Assembly (NCBI RefSeq): GCF_016888135.1
Contig: NZ_JACSWB010000244.1
Span: 1 to 64,000, forward strand
Direction of reading: 5' to 3'
Length of the DNA stretch: 64,000 nt
From: Leptolyngbya sp. CCY15150
Lineage (GTDB): Bacteria; Cyanobacteriota; Cyanobacteriia; RECH01
Each line of letters begins with the position of its first letter. Position 1 is the first letter of the stretch. The notes under the pieces were generated by a model. That model searched no databases, was not told the DNA's origin, and saw nothing but the letters and a program-made list of their open reading frames with translations. This document shows, piece after piece, positions 25,267 through 35,198 of this stretch. Made by a program: the position numbers and the translations under genes.

Positions 25267-26040
25267 CTAGGGGCGATCGCTCATCCGGGCTGCTGTCCGC
25301 AAAATTTGCCCTGCGAGAATAGCGGCCCCAAACCCGTTATCAATATTCACCACCCCAATGCCCGCCGCGCAGGAATTGAGCATGGTTAGCAGGGGAGCCA
25401 GCCCGCCAAAATTAGCCCCATAACCGATGCTGGTGGGCACGGCGATCACCGGACAGCTGGTTAGCCCCGCCACCACACTGGGCAGCGCTCCCTCCATGCC
25501 CGCCACCACAATCAACACATCCGCCTCCCGCACCAGCTCCTGATGCTGCAACAGCCGCTGAATGCCCGCTACGCCCACGTCCCAGAGGCGCTCCACCCGA
25601 AAGCCGCACAGCTCTGCCGTCACCGCCGCTTCCTCCGCCACCGCTAGATCCGCCGTGCCTGCTGACAGTAGCGTCATGGTGCCCGGTTGGTAGGGTATGA
25701 GGTTATCGGGGGCGATCGCTACAATTCTTGGCTGCTTGTAGTAGACAGCATCGGGAATGTGGGCCTGAATCTGGTGGTAAACCTCTGGCTCAATGCGAGT
25801 CGCCATCACCACCGGCTGCACCAATCGCATTGTCTGCATGATCTTCACGATCTGCTCCGGTGTTTTGCCTGGCCCCCAGATCACCTCCGGAAAGCCTGTA
25901 CGCAGCGATCGCTGATGGTCGAGCTTGGCGAACTCCTCCACCGGTTCAAAATCATCCCAGAGCCGCTCAAAGGCGACATCGGGTGGCACTGTGCCTTGGG
26001 CCACAGCAGCGAGTAATTGACGCAAAATATCCGGTTGCAT
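25267..26040 (-). CDS. larB: LarB-like nickel-pincer cofactor biosynthesis protein
   Basis: A 257-residue protein with a C-terminal PurE/AIR-carboxylase-like domain (about 100-250: TLLSAGTADLAVAEEAA, VIVVAGMEGALPSVVAGL, GYGANFGGLAPLLTMLNSC, GVVNIDNGFGAA) and an N-terminal LarB-specific part (LLAAVAQGTVPPDVAFERL; DHQRSLRTGFPEVIWGPGKT). LarB carboxylates and hydrolyses nicotinic acid adenine dinucleotide, the first step to the nickel-pincer nucleotide of lactate racemase and related enzymes. Cyanobacteria often keep larB and larC without an obvious racemase. larC and larE are not in the window. Start ATG 26040 gives the full family N-terminus. Confidence 0.93.
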   Translation of the reverse strand: MQPDILRQLLAAVAQGTVPPDVAFERLWDDFEPVEEFAKLDHQRSLRTGFPEVIWGPGKTPEQIVKIMQTMRLVQPVVMATRIEPEVYHQIQAHIPDAVYYKQPRIVAIAPDNLIPYQPGTMTLLSAGTADLAVAEEAAVTAELCGFRVERLWDVGVAGIQRLLQHQELVREADVLIVVAGMEGALPSVVAGLTSCPVIAVPTSIGYGANFGGLAPLLTMLNSCAAGIGVVNIDNGFGAAILAGQILRTAARMSDRP

Positions 26041-26453
26041 AGGGCGATCGCTTCCACTTGATCGTTGACTAACGCTGGCTAAAGAATTATGAAGGATTTG
26101 GCCCAGACTCGTCAGCCAAATTCACCCTTAGGAGGGCCGTGGATGATGGTTCAACGAGACGGGCTCTTCAGCGATCGCCCCGCCACGATGCCAAACCCTA
26201 TATCGATCGCCGTTGATAACAAACATCAGGAAATCGGGCATCTTAAAAATGGGGTTGTCGATGGACGATGCTGTTCTATAGTAAGCGGCCTAATCGGCCT
26301 ATCGATATCCATCAATACTTCGCGCTACCCTCTGCCCTGTCGAGGTGCTCCACCGAGCCTCGATCTACCCCGTGCCTGTTGTCCTTGGGGAATCGCCTCT
26401 GATTTGGGTTGTCTGTGCTATTCTTTGCTGGCTACTGAAGGGATTATGTCACT
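26041..26453. other. Intergenic region between divergent genes
   Basis: 413 bases upstream of both larB and the exported protein at 26.45 kb. An open frame (26089-26478, plus) overlaps the next gene and lacks any family feature. No repeat or RNA gene was recognised. Confidence 0.45.
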
Positions 26454-27014
26454 ATGTCCAAGCTCTTACAGACCGTAGTGGTGGTATCTGCCGTGGTGCT
26501 GCCTATTTTCGGCAGCCATGCTGCTATCTCCCAAGAGCGGCAGGGGTGTTATATGGTCAACCCGCGAGGTGTCTTGCAAGACCTCTCCGAAATTTGTCCT
26601 ACGCCGTCGTTTGTGGTGCAGGAAAGCACACCCGAAGGGTTGGGAACGGGCGATATTCAAGTCACCCTTCGTTGGGCGACCAGTGATGACCTCGATCTAG
26701 AAGTCACCGATCCAAGTGGGAACATTGTTGCTTACTACAACCGTCAGGTACCCTCAGGAGGGCAACTGGATGTCGATGCTAACGCAGCCTGTAGCGGCAC
26801 AACCACCCAGCCCATCGAAAATATCTTTTGGCCTGTGTCCCAAGCGCCCACGGGCAGCTACAGCATTCGAGTCAATCTCTTTACCCGCTGCGCTGGTGGG
26901 TCGGCGGAGATTCCCTTTGAGGTGACGCTGTTGACCCGTGGGGAAACCCAAACCCTGACGGGCACGGTCAGCGACCAAAGCCTAACCGCAAGTTTTCCAT
27001 TCTCGCTAGACTAA
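26454..27014 (+). CDS. Exported protein with DUF2135/YfaP-like domain
   Basis: A 186-residue exported protein. The signal peptide is MSKLLQTVVVVSAVVLPIFG with cleavage near HAAIS-Q (about residue 26). The body (about 66-160) carries IQVTLRWATSDDLDLEVTDP, GNIVAYYNRQVPSGGQLDVD, then FWPVSQAPTGSYSIRVNLFT. This DLDL-x-V-x-D-P-x-G beta-sandwich pattern is that of the DUF2135/YfaP group, found in envelope proteins and near von Willebrand A proteins. Several Cys (32, 47 and two more) suggest disulphides. The function is unknown. The next gene on the strand is another exported protein after a 157-base gap; they may or may not be co-transcribed. Confidence 0.75.
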   Translation: MSKLLQTVVVVSAVVLPIFGSHAAISQERQGCYMVNPRGVLQDLSEICPTPSFVVQESTPEGLGTGDIQVTLRWATSDDLDLEVTDPSGNIVAYYNRQVPSGGQLDVDANAACSGTTTQPIENIFWPVSQAPTGSYSIRVNLFTRCAGGSAEIPFEVTLLTRGETQTLTGTVSDQSLTASFPFSLD

Positions 27015-27171
27015 ACGTAGGTGAACAGCAACTAGCCGGCGATCGCTCCCAGTTTGCCGAATTGGCGAGAACCGCATACAATTCGGTCGTCTTATAGAAG
27101 ACGTCAAGCAGGCAGATCGCATCATCGTTGAAGTATTGATTGTTAGAGATGTGTGACACGGGGGACTGGGT

Positions 27172-27975
27172 ATGCGTCAAGTGTGGAAGCTAGTGTTGAT
27201 TGGAAGCCTAACGGTGCTGGTGGGCGGCTGCCAGTTCTTCTCGGGTGGCGAGGATGAGACGGTGAGTGAAGAGTTTGAAGCTGTACCGATTCCGGATGAG
27301 CCGGTTGAAGGGGAGCTTCCTCCAGGCGATGAGTTGGGCGATGAGTCAGCCGAAGGTTTTGAAGAGCCTGTGGTTGAAGGTGCAGCTGTGCCACCGCCGC
27401 CCCCTGCTGATGCAGACTTGATTGCTTCCACGAATGCCGATGAACGTATTCGGCAGATTACTCAGGAACGGGATAACCCTTTCGCGCTGATTCCCGCCAC
27501 GCCGCGCATTATTTCCACCGGAGAGGACGAAAACCAGCCATCAACACCACCACAACTAGCACCTAGTGACCCAAGTGGCAACGGTGCCTCTCCGCCTCTT
27601 ACTCCTGGTGGCCTAGCGCCTATTCCCGAGCTGGTGCCGCAGCAGCCGGCCGGCCCACCGCCGCCGCCGCCCACGGACTTAGCTCGGGCTGTGGTAGTTA
27701 CTGGTGTGGTACAAATTGGCACCACGGTTCACGCGATTGTGGCAGCGCCGAATGAACCCCACAGTCGCTATGTTCGCGAAGGTCAACTCTTGTCGAACGG
27801 TCAGGTTTTGGTGAAGCGCATTGAATTTGTGCCCGGCGGTGAGCCCCTGGTGATCCTAGAGCAAAATGGCGTAGAAATTACCCGCGCTGTAGGGGAAGGC
27901 GATGTGCCGTCTGAAACCACCACAGCATCTGCTAACAACGTTCTCCCGGCCGTACCCCTGGATTCTTCGATCTAG
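27172..27975 (+). CDS. Proline-rich lipoprotein with PilP-like C-terminal domain
   Basis: A 267-residue predicted lipoprotein: basic start, hydrophobic stretch and lipobox ending VLVGGC at about residue 22. After that comes an acidic stretch (EDETVSEEFEAVPIPDEPVE...), a proline-rich linker (PPPPPADA; QQPAGPPPPPPTDLARAV), and a compact C-terminal domain at about 185-250 (VVVTGVVQIGTTVHAIVAAP; YVREGQLLSNGQVLVKRIEF; LVILEQNGVEITRAVGEG). That domain resembles the small beta-fold of PilP-like periplasmic proteins; the resemblance is inference, and no pilus genes are adjacent. It was probably made to span periplasm or peptidoglycan. The efflux operon begins 359 bases later. Confidence 0.7.
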   Translation: MRQVWKLVLIGSLTVLVGGCQFFSGGEDETVSEEFEAVPIPDEPVEGELPPGDELGDESAEGFEEPVVEGAAVPPPPPADADLIASTNADERIRQITQERDNPFALIPATPRIISTGEDENQPSTPPQLAPSDPSGNGASPPLTPGGLAPIPELVPQQPAGPPPPPPTDLARAVVVTGVVQIGTTVHAIVAAPNEPHSRYVREGQLLSNGQVLVKRIEFVPGGEPLVILEQNGVEITRAVGEGDVPSETTTASANNVLPAVPLDSSI

Positions 27976-28334
27976 TCGGCGATCGCTTGTCTAGGTCTCA
28001 GCTACTCCCGTTGGCCGCTTAACGTCCATACCTCAATCACGGCTCTCTTGTTTCGTAGGGAGTCGTTTTGCTTGGATGGAGTCTCAACCCTAGGGCGGGG
28101 CATGGATGCTCCCTGGGATCCTGTGACCGCGATCGCCCGATGGGATGACTACACATGGAGGACGACAAACGGCGGAATCAGCGCTAGCGTAAAGGTAAGC
28201 GTCGAGGTAGCGATGTCCCTGTCCTCACAGATGGCTGGAAGGATCGATACCATAGAAGCAGAACTCAGCAATGGTCTAACCCGTAGGGCAGTGCTGTTGA
28301 TGTTGATCGTGTTTTCCTTGGATCCCTTTACGTT
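27976..28334. other. Upstream region of the efflux operon
   Basis: 359 bases with no credible gene; a 111-codon frame (28048-28383) overlaps the adaptor gene and looks accidental. It presumably carries the promoter of the adaptor-permease pair. Confidence 0.4.
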
Positions 28335-29687
28335 ATGCAACGTCCTTTTCCCGGCAAAGCCCGCGGATCGATGCCTTGGGTGATTGGTTTAGCCGCAGTA
28401 GGGCTATTGGGAGTTGGTGCCGTCGTGCTCGTGACTACACGCCAATCCTCTCCGTCGGCTGAGCAGCTCAATGCGTTGACAGTTCCCGTTGAAACCAGTA
28501 GTGTGGCGCTTCGTATTCGAGCTAGCGGGACAGTGCAGCCCTTTCGCACGGTGAATATTAGCCCTGCGACCTCCGATATTTTGGATGAACTCTACGTTGA
28601 ACAGGGCGATCGCGTCACCCGTGGACAGGTGATTGCTCTGATGAAAAATGATACGGCGGCGGCCAACGTGGCCCAGGCTGAGGCCCAGGTCGCCCAGGCC
28701 CAGTCGCGCCTGCAGGAGTTGGAGACCGGTAACCGACCGGAGGAGATTGCCCAGGCCCAGGCCCGGGTGGAGCAGGCCCAGGCCCTGGTGGTTGAAGCAG
28801 AGTCGCAGGTGGTCTTGGCGACCGAGCGGGTGGAGCGCCAGCAATTTCTCTACGATCAGGGAGCGATCGCCCAAGATGGCTTGGATGAAGCGACCAACAC
28901 GGTGAATGCTGCCCGCGCGACTCTAGAACGCCAGCAGGCTAGTTTGCGGGAAGCCCAGGAAAATCTACGCCAGCAGCAGAGCGGTAGCCGCGTAGAAAGT
29001 ATTGATGCAGCTCGGGCCCAGGTGGCGGAGGCGGAGGCTAGCCTTCAAGCGGCCAGCGTTCGCTATGAGGATACCTTCATTCGGGCTCCGTTTAACGGCA
29101 TCATTACCCAGCGCTATGCGTCGGAAGGGGCGTTTGTCGCCCCCACAACCTCGGCATCGACGGCTTCGTCGGCCACCTCATCGGCGATTGTGGCGATCGC
29201 TGAAGGCTTAGAAATCTTAGCCGAAGTGCCAGAGGTAGATATTGCCCAGATCCAGCTCGGGCAGCGGGTGGAGGTGATGGCGGATGCCTATCCTGAGGAG
29301 GTGTTTGAGGGACGGGTGCGGCTGGTGGCTCCGGAGGCGGTGATTGAGCAAAACGTCACCTCGTTTCAGGTGCGCATTGAGCTGCTAGAAGGGCAAGATC
29401 GGCTGCGATCGCAGATGAATGTGGATGTGGAATTTATTGGCGAGACGGTAGACCAAGCGCTCGTGGTGCCAACCGTGGCGATCGTCACCCAGCAGGGCGA
29501 TACCGGAGTTTTGGTGCCGGATGACCAAAACCGGATTCGCTTCCGCCGAGTGACCCTGGGCCCGGCCGTGGGCAACCAGACTCAAATTCTCAGCGGTCTG
29601 GAGAGCGGCGATCGCGTGTTTGTCGATCTACCGCCCGGACAGCGGTTAGAAAATCTCAACTTTGGTGATGTTAGTGAGGAGGAGTAG
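28335..29687 (+). CDS. HlyD/MacA-type periplasmic adaptor of an efflux system
   Basis: A 450-residue membrane fusion protein with one N-terminal membrane segment (about 12-33: MPWVIGLAAVGLLGVGAVVLV). It has a biotinyl-lipoyl half-motif (ISPATSDILDELYVEQGDRVTRGQ), a long alpha-helical hairpin (about 110-240, rich in A-Q-A-x-V-E-Q-A heptads), the second lipoyl half (FIRAPFNGIITQRYASEGAFV), a beta-barrel (LEILAEVPEVDIAQIQLGQRVEV) and a membrane-proximal domain. It should link the permease five bases downstream to a TolC-like outer-membrane channel that is not in the window. The hairpin coding sequence is repetitive GCCCAG-rich DNA. Substrates of MacAB-like systems include peptides, macrolides and lipids; nothing here decides which. 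Confidence 0.92.
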   Translation: MQRPFPGKARGSMPWVIGLAAVGLLGVGAVVLVTTRQSSPSAEQLNALTVPVETSSVALRIRASGTVQPFRTVNISPATSDILDELYVEQGDRVTRGQVIALMKNDTAAANVAQAEAQVAQAQSRLQELETGNRPEEIAQAQARVEQAQALVVEAESQVVLATERVERQQFLYDQGAIAQDGLDEATNTVNAARATLERQQASLREAQENLRQQQSGSRVESIDAARAQVAEAEASLQAASVRYEDTFIRAPFNGIITQRYASEGAFVAPTTSASTASSATSSAIVAIAEGLEILAEVPEVDIAQIQLGQRVEVMADAYPEEVFEGRVRLVAPEAVIEQNVTSFQVRIELLEGQDRLRSQMNVDVEFIGETVDQALVVPTVAIVTQQGDTGVLVPDDQNRIRFRRVTLGPAVGNQTQILSGLESGDRVFVDLPPGQRLENLNFGDVSEEE

Positions 29688-29692
29688 AATCC

Positions 29693-30913
29693 ATGGACTT
29701 GCGTGAAAGCTTGGGAATGGCGGTCAAAACCCTCACAGCTAACAAGCTGCGCAGTACCCTCACGATGCTAGGCATCATCATCGGCAATGCCTCCGTGATT
29801 GCCATGGTGGGCATTGGTGAAGGGGCGCAAAAATTTGTGTCAGAGGAAATTGAGAGCTTGGGCCCCAACGTGCTGTTTGTGGTGCCGGGTAACCAAGAAA
29901 CCCAACGGGCAACGTTTAATCTTCCCAAGACCCTGGTGCTGTCCGACGCAGAGGCGATCGCTGAGCAGGTGCCTTCGGTGGTGGGGGTTGCGCCGGAGTT
30001 TAACGACAGCGGCCCGGTGGTCTACCGCAATCGGTCTACCAATTCCACCATTGTCGGCACCACCCCGGGCTTTCCCCTCGTGCGCAACTTCATCGTGGGG
30101 CGAGGGCGCTTTTTCACCGATCTAGATATGCAGCGCAGTACCCAGGTGGCGGTGCTGGGCTATGAGCTAGCCGATCGCCTCTTTCAGGGAACGGAACCCG
30201 TGGGGCAGCAAATCCGCGTGAAAAACGTTAGCTTTCAGGTGATTGGTGTTTTAGAGGAAAAGGGAGCTGGGCTAGGCGGTTTGAACTATGACGAAGCGGT
30301 GCTGGTACCCTTGCTGACGCTATCCCGGCGCTTGGTGGGGCAGACCTCGCCCTTTGGCGTCGAGCTCACCTATATTGTGGCGGCGGTGGATCAACAGGAC
30401 AACATGGGGGCGGCTGAGTTCCAAATTGCCAACCTGCTGCGCCTGCGCCATAAAATTACCGGCGCGGATGATTTTGTGGTGCGCAGCCAAAAAGACCTGC
30501 TGGAGTTTACCGGCACGATCACCGGCGCACTGACCGCCATGCTAGCGGCGATCGCTGGTATTTCCCTCCTAGTGGGCGGTATCGGCATTATGAACATCAT
30601 GCTGGTATCGGTGCGGGAACGTACCCAGGAAATTGGTTTACGGAAAGCGATCGGTGCTTCGGGGAACGACATTTTGGTGCAGTTCATGATTGAAGCCGTG
30701 ATCCTATCAGCGGCCGGCGGTATTATTGGCACCGGTATTGGGGTGGGTGGAGCCGCGCTCCTGGGGGTGGTGACGCCGTTTCAGCCAGGTATCTCCGTGA
30801 GCGCCATTGTGATTTCAGTGGTGGTGTCGGGGAGCATTGGCCTGTTCTTTGGGGTGGTGCCGGCGCGGCAGGCAGCCCAGCTCGACCCCATTGTGGCCCT
30901 GCGCAGTGCCTAG
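29693..30913 (+). CDS. MacB-type ABC transporter permease
   Basis: A 406-residue permease of the MacB/FtsX fold: an N-terminal segment (MDLRESLGMAVKTLTANKLRSTLTMLGIII), a large periplasmic MacB_PCD domain (about 45-270) and three C-terminal membrane helices (about 282-305, 335-360, 370-392) with the FtsX signature 'VGGIGIMNIMLVSVRERTQE' and IGLRKAIGAS. The ATPase is a separate protein encoded further on, unlike E. coli MacB where both are fused. It starts five bases after the adaptor stop. Its stop codon TAG lies in the 5-base duplication flanking repeat copy B. Confidence 0.93.
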   Translation: MDLRESLGMAVKTLTANKLRSTLTMLGIIIGNASVIAMVGIGEGAQKFVSEEIESLGPNVLFVVPGNQETQRATFNLPKTLVLSDAEAIAEQVPSVVGVAPEFNDSGPVVYRNRSTNSTIVGTTPGFPLVRNFIVGRGRFFTDLDMQRSTQVAVLGYELADRLFQGTEPVGQQIRVKNVSFQVIGVLEEKGAGLGGLNYDEAVLVPLLTLSRRLVGQTSPFGVELTYIVAAVDQQDNMGAAEFQIANLLRLRHKITGADDFVVRSQKDLLEFTGTITGALTAMLAAIAGISLLVGGIGIMNIMLVSVRERTQEIGLRKAIGASGNDILVQFMIEAVILSAAGGIIGTGIGVGGAALLGVVTPFQPGISVSAIVISVVVSGSIGLFFGVVPARQAAQLDPIVALRSA

Positions 30914-31047
30914 TACTGCAAGACAGAAGAACGAAGACAGAAGAACGAAGACAGAAGAACGAAGACAGAAAAACGAAAAAGATCCAGGACACACAAGGTT
31001 TCCCGCCTCAGTCCATAGGCGGGTTACTTACGCCTCAGAGTACTAGT
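30910..31047 (+). repeat. Dispersed repeat, copy B, inside the efflux operon
   Basis: Core about 30915-31042, flanked by CTAGT at 30910-30914 and 31043-31047. It reads ACTGCAAG, three and a half 14-bp units of GACAGAAGAACGAA, then CCAGGACACACAAGG, a perfect hairpin (CCCGCCT / AGGCGGG, 8-base loop), TTACTTACGCCT and CAGAGTA. It is the longest copy because it has the most tandem units. It separates the permease stop from the ATPase start at 31083 or 31071. Confidence 0.88.
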
Positions 31048-31082
31048 CCCCTATCTCGCGATCGCGTCTGGTGGAGCCTCCC

Positions 31083-31802
<720 letters not shown>

Positions 31803-31810
31803 GGGCCAGC

Positions 31811-31832
31811 TTCCCTAGCGATCGCTAGGGAA
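31811..31832. terminator. 22-bp perfect palindrome centred on HIP1
   Basis: TTCCCTAGCGA followed by its exact complement, with GCGATCGC at the centre, between the convergent ATPase and TPR genes. It can only form a hairpin by opening the centre and has no T-run, so it is a possible transcription end or simply a processing or pairing site. Confidence 0.4.
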
Positions 31833-31869
31833 AGGGGTCGGAGGATATGGGTCAAACAACGTTCACGGC

Positions 31870-33231
31870 TTAAGGGTTCTCTGCCTCCTCTGCGTCTGAA
31901 CCGCCGAGCACTTCTAGCACCTCTGGCGCTACCTCGGGTACCCGCACAGGACGCAGGGGTGGACGGACGGACAAAAGCTGCCGTTCAAAATAGGCCTCTC
32001 GAAAACCCAATTGCTGAGCCAAGCGCAGGGCTTGCTCAAAGGCTGCTAAGGATTGGGGAATCTGGCCGCGATCGCGATGGATGCGACCGATTTCGTCGTA
32101 GGCCCGCATCATGCCATAGACGCTGTAGGACTGTTGCTCCACGTCCACCAAGCGACGGTAGGCCACCACAGCATCATCAAAGCGCTCAATGGTTTTGTAG
32201 AGTTCGGCCAACTGGCGTAGGGCATCGCTGGCATAGCCAAACTGCTGGCTGAGCTGGGCGGCGGTGAGGGCGGCTTGGTAGTTGATCGCGGCGCGGTCGT
32301 AGCGCCCTAGAGCCTGGTAGTTATTGGCGATCGCAATCTTCAATCGCGGCACGGGCATCACCTGCACCTGGTTGATCTGCTCGGGAGACGTGCGTTCCAG
32401 CACATCGGCGGTATAGAGTTCTATCAAGCGTTCTTGGGTGGCGATCGCTTGTAGATATTGCTGATCCTGCTCGTAGGCATAGGCCAGATTTTCAAGCGCC
32501 TGGGCTTCTTGAGCGCGATCGCCCTGGCGTTGCAGGATCTGCGCCAATTCTTGATAGGTCGCAGCGGCATCACCATAGTCAAACCAGTTGAGATAAAGCT
32601 GCCCCAAGGTTTGCAACGTACTTTGTTCCAGCGCCGGATCTCGCTGCTGGCGGCTGTAGTCGAGTACACGGATATAGGCCGCGATCGCTTCGTCTTTCTT
32701 GCGCACCGTTTCGTAGGTTTGGGCAATGGTGATCCAGAGATCCAGATCCACCTCCAGCTCCTCCAGCGCCATCGCTTCAATCAGCGCTAAGCGATCGCCT
32801 ACCGCCCGCAGTTCCTCGGTTCGATCATCCTGAAACGCTCGTTGACCCAGCCAGTTGAGAGCCTCAATTTCGGCTCGATAGCCGAGAAACTGCCGCAACC
32901 GTAGCTCTCGCACCCAAATCTCATAGGCGGCATCCCGCTGCCCCTGTTGATCCAAGACCAGACCTTCTTGACGCAGGTCATCCAGAGCCGCCTCTAGCTC
33001 CAGAGCCTCCTCTGGTGAGAGAGAGCGATCGCCCTCGACCACCGCTTCATCTACCAGGGGCTCTTCATCCTGATCGGTGATCGGATCCAGCAAGAAAGGT
33101 GGCGGCTGGGCGATGGCTGGAGGCGCGATCGCCAGCAGGCCTGCAAGGGCTATCCCTGCCCAAGACCAGCCTCTCCGTCCTGAATTGTGCTGTATTAAAT
33201 TGTGCCGCGTCTGAATAAGCGATCGCGCCAT
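31870..33231 (-). CDS. Exported tetratricopeptide-repeat protein
   Basis: About 453 residues: an N-terminal signal segment (GWSWAGIALAGLLAIAPPAIA, cleavage before QPPP), an acidic spacer (DQDEEPLVDEAVVEGDRSLS), then helical repeats from about residue 65 to 430 with tetratricopeptide consensus positions (A-Y-x-x-L-G-R-Y-D-x-A; 'AAIAYEQ'-like blocks such as ALENLAYAYEQDQQYLQAIA and NNYQALGRYDRAAINYQAAL). TPR arrays mediate protein-protein contacts; here the export signal points to the periplasm. ATG 33231 is preferred to an upstream frame extension to 33345, whose extra residues precede the signal sequence. No pathway can be inferred from the neighbours. Confidence 0.82.
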   Translation of the reverse strand: MARSLIQTRHNLIQHNSGRRGWSWAGIALAGLLAIAPPAIAQPPPFLLDPITDQDEEPLVDEAVVEGDRSLSPEEALELEAALDDLRQEGLVLDQQGQRDAAYEIWVRELRLRQFLGYRAEIEALNWLGQRAFQDDRTEELRAVGDRLALIEAMALEELEVDLDLWITIAQTYETVRKKDEAIAAYIRVLDYSRQQRDPALEQSTLQTLGQLYLNWFDYGDAAATYQELAQILQRQGDRAQEAQALENLAYAYEQDQQYLQAIATQERLIELYTADVLERTSPEQINQVQVMPVPRLKIAIANNYQALGRYDRAAINYQAALTAAQLSQQFGYASDALRQLAELYKTIERFDDAVVAYRRLVDVEQQSYSVYGMMRAYDEIGRIHRDRGQIPQSLAAFEQALRLAQQLGFREAYFERQLLSVRPPLRPVRVPEVAPEVLEVLGGSDAEEAENP

Positions 33232-33682
33232 CACTGCCACTCCAGTCTGCCCATGGGACGTATTCTCAAGACTCAGGACTCTGGGGTAGACGCTCCAGTT
33301 CCTCTCGCCATCATCACATAAATGTCTACCCCATACCAAAACCAAGCTGATGGTGGCCTTTAGTCCCTTCAGCCCACCGATGGATCGATCCGCCCAAATC
33401 CTAGGGGCGGAGCCCTGATGTCAGTGAACTCACCTACGCGAGAGCGATCGCTGCCTGCATCACCTCAGTCAGGGATCTGAGCGCCATCATGGGGAGCATC
33501 ACAGGTTAAGATATGGAAGCAATTTCACGGTAGAGACTAGACGTATTGTCGAATCAATTCTTACAATCCTACAGAACTACCCTTTAAATTCACTAACACT
33601 TGATGCCTAGTTGTTTTTATATTGATATTCGACGCTTGGCTCTCATACGTAATACATTTCTATTCACCGAGGTGATCTGGGC
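33232..33682. other. Promoter region between divergent TPR and purD genes
   Basis: About 450 bases. The 33540-33670 part is distinctly AT-rich and should contain the purD promoter. GAGGTG at 33669-33674 is the likely purD ribosome site. No gene or repeat was recognised. Confidence 0.5.
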
Positions 33683-34960
33683 GTGAAAGCATTAGTGGTT
33701 GGTAATGGGGGGCGCGAACATGCCCTCGCATGGAAGCTTCTGCAATCTGAGAAGGTGCAGGAGGTCTTCTGCGTGCCAGGCAATGGAGGAACCGCCCAAC
33801 TCGATGGCTGTCGCAACATTGCAATGTCCAGCTTAGACTTCGAAGGCATTGCTCGGCTATCGCTGGTTAATAATGTGGGTCTGATTGTCATTGGCCCCGA
33901 GGTGCCTTTGGCAGCAGGCATGACGGACTATCTGCAAAATGAAGGGCTGAAGGTCTTTGGGCCCAACCGCGCCGGTGCCCAAATCGAATCTAGTAAGGCC
34001 TGGGCAAAGGCCTTAATGGTGGAGGCGGGTATCCCCACGGCTGCCTCCCAGGTGTTTACGTCGCTAGAACCGGCGATCGCCTATGTGAAAGATCAGGGCG
34101 CACCGATTGTGATCAAAGCCGATGGCTTGGCGGCGGGCAAAGGGGTGACCGTGGCGGCTACGGTGGAGGAGGCGATCGCTAGCCTGAAGGACATCTTCGG
34201 CGGTAAGTTTGGCGATGCTGGCCAGCAGGTGGTGATTGAAGACTGTCTGGTGGGTCAAGAAGCTTCGGTGCTGGCGGTCACGGATGGCTTGTCTATCCGC
34301 CCGCTGTTGGCCGCCCAAGATCATAAACGCATCGGCGAGGGCGACACGGGCCCCAACACCGGCGGCATGGGAGCCTATGCTCCGGCCCCCGTGGTCACCG
34401 ATGCGCTGCTCGATCGCATCCAGCGCGATATTTTGGAGCCAGCGATCGCTGCTCTGCGCCAGCGCGGTATCGACTATCGGGGGGTGCTCTATGCCGGCCT
34501 GATGATTACCCCTGGGGGCGATCCCTGGGTGATTGAATTTAACTGTCGCTTCGGGGATCCCGAAACCCAGGTGATTTTGCCCTTGCTGGAAACACCCCTC
34601 GACCAAGTGTTGCTGGCCTGCGTTGAGCAACGCCTCGCCCAACTGCCGCCCTTTACCTGGACACCGGGGGTGGCTACCTGCGTTGTGGCTGCATCCGGGG
34701 GCTATCCCGATAAATTTACCAAGGGCCACGAAATTACCGGGCTAGCGGCGGCGGAAGACTCGGGGGCGATCGTCTTCCATGCGGGCACTCGGCAGCAGAA
34801 GGGTGTGCCGGTCACCGACGGCGGTCGGGTGTTGGGGGTGACGGCCATGGGCGATACCTTCCAGGCAGCGATCGCTCAGACCTACGCTGCTCTAGACTGC
34901 ATTCAGTTTGATGGGCTCTATGCTCGGCGAGATATCGGTCATCAAATGCAGGCTCATTAG
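33683..34960 (+). CDS. purD: Phosphoribosylamine-glycine ligase (GAR synthetase)
   Basis: A 425-residue ATP-grasp enzyme, second step of purine synthesis: phosphoribosylamine + glycine + ATP to glycinamide ribonucleotide. It has the N-terminal VVGNGGREHALAWKL, the ATP-grasp region (GAPIVIKADGLAAGKGVTVA), GPNTGGMGAYAPAP, and the metal-binding EFNCRFGDPETQ. The length is normal. GTG 33683 is the start; there is no ATG nearby that preserves the N-terminal Rossmann strand, and GAGGTG lies nine bases upstream. It is followed after about 240 bases by nblS on the same strand, a neighbourhood I recall as recurrent in cyanobacteria. Confidence 0.97.
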   Translation: MKALVVGNGGREHALAWKLLQSEKVQEVFCVPGNGGTAQLDGCRNIAMSSLDFEGIARLSLVNNVGLIVIGPEVPLAAGMTDYLQNEGLKVFGPNRAGAQIESSKAWAKALMVEAGIPTAASQVFTSLEPAIAYVKDQGAPIVIKADGLAAGKGVTVAATVEEAIASLKDIFGGKFGDAGQQVVIEDCLVGQEASVLAVTDGLSIRPLLAAQDHKRIGEGDTGPNTGGMGAYAPAPVVTDALLDRIQRDILEPAIAALRQRGIDYRGVLYAGLMITPGGDPWVIEFNCRFGDPETQVILPLLETPLDQVLLACVEQRLAQLPPFTWTPGVATCVVAASGGYPDKFTKGHEITGLAAAEDSGAIVFHAGTRQQKGVPVTDGGRVLGVTAMGDTFQAAIAQTYAALDCIQFDGLYARRDIGHQMQAH

Positions 34961-35117
34961 ACCAGCTCGTGACCTATGCAGACCGCAAGGGGGAGCCATC
35001 CCCCGAGTCTATTCCAGTCGTTTCAGGTTGGCTTAGATGATCGAGACCATTGATCGGTCTGGGCTGGAGGCGGCTGAACTTGATATGATTGAGGTGTTTC
35101 GTGGCATAGGCTAGATG

Positions 35118-35155
35118 CGCCAGAGAACCAAGTACCGATGAAGAGTACTCTGGCG
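35118..35155 (+). promoter_or_regulatory. Leader hairpin upstream of nblS
   Basis: CGCCAGAG (35118-35125) is exactly complementary to CTCTGGCG (35148-35155), with an alternative inner pairing AGTAC/GTACT. It lies 44-81 bases before the nblS start and about 160 bases after purD. It could be an attenuator, a processing site, or the purD terminator; no T-run follows. Confidence 0.4.
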
Positions 35156-35198
35156 TGACGGTGCGGCTTGACGATTAGTCCTATTTTCTTACACTGCC

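Noticed and set aside
26089-26478. 129-codon plus-strand frame before the DUF2135-like gene
   Set aside because: It runs into the next gene in another frame and lacks recognisable sequence; the downstream gene has a signal peptide and domain.
28048-28383. 111-codon frame upstream of the efflux adaptor gene
   Set aside because: It overlaps the start of the adaptor gene in another frame and shows no protein-family pattern.
35138-35156. Possible fifth copy of the dispersed repeat (AGTACTCTGGCGT)
   Set aside because: Only about 13 bases match one end; the tandem units and GGACACACAAGG block are missing. It is better explained as an arm of the nblS leader hairpin.
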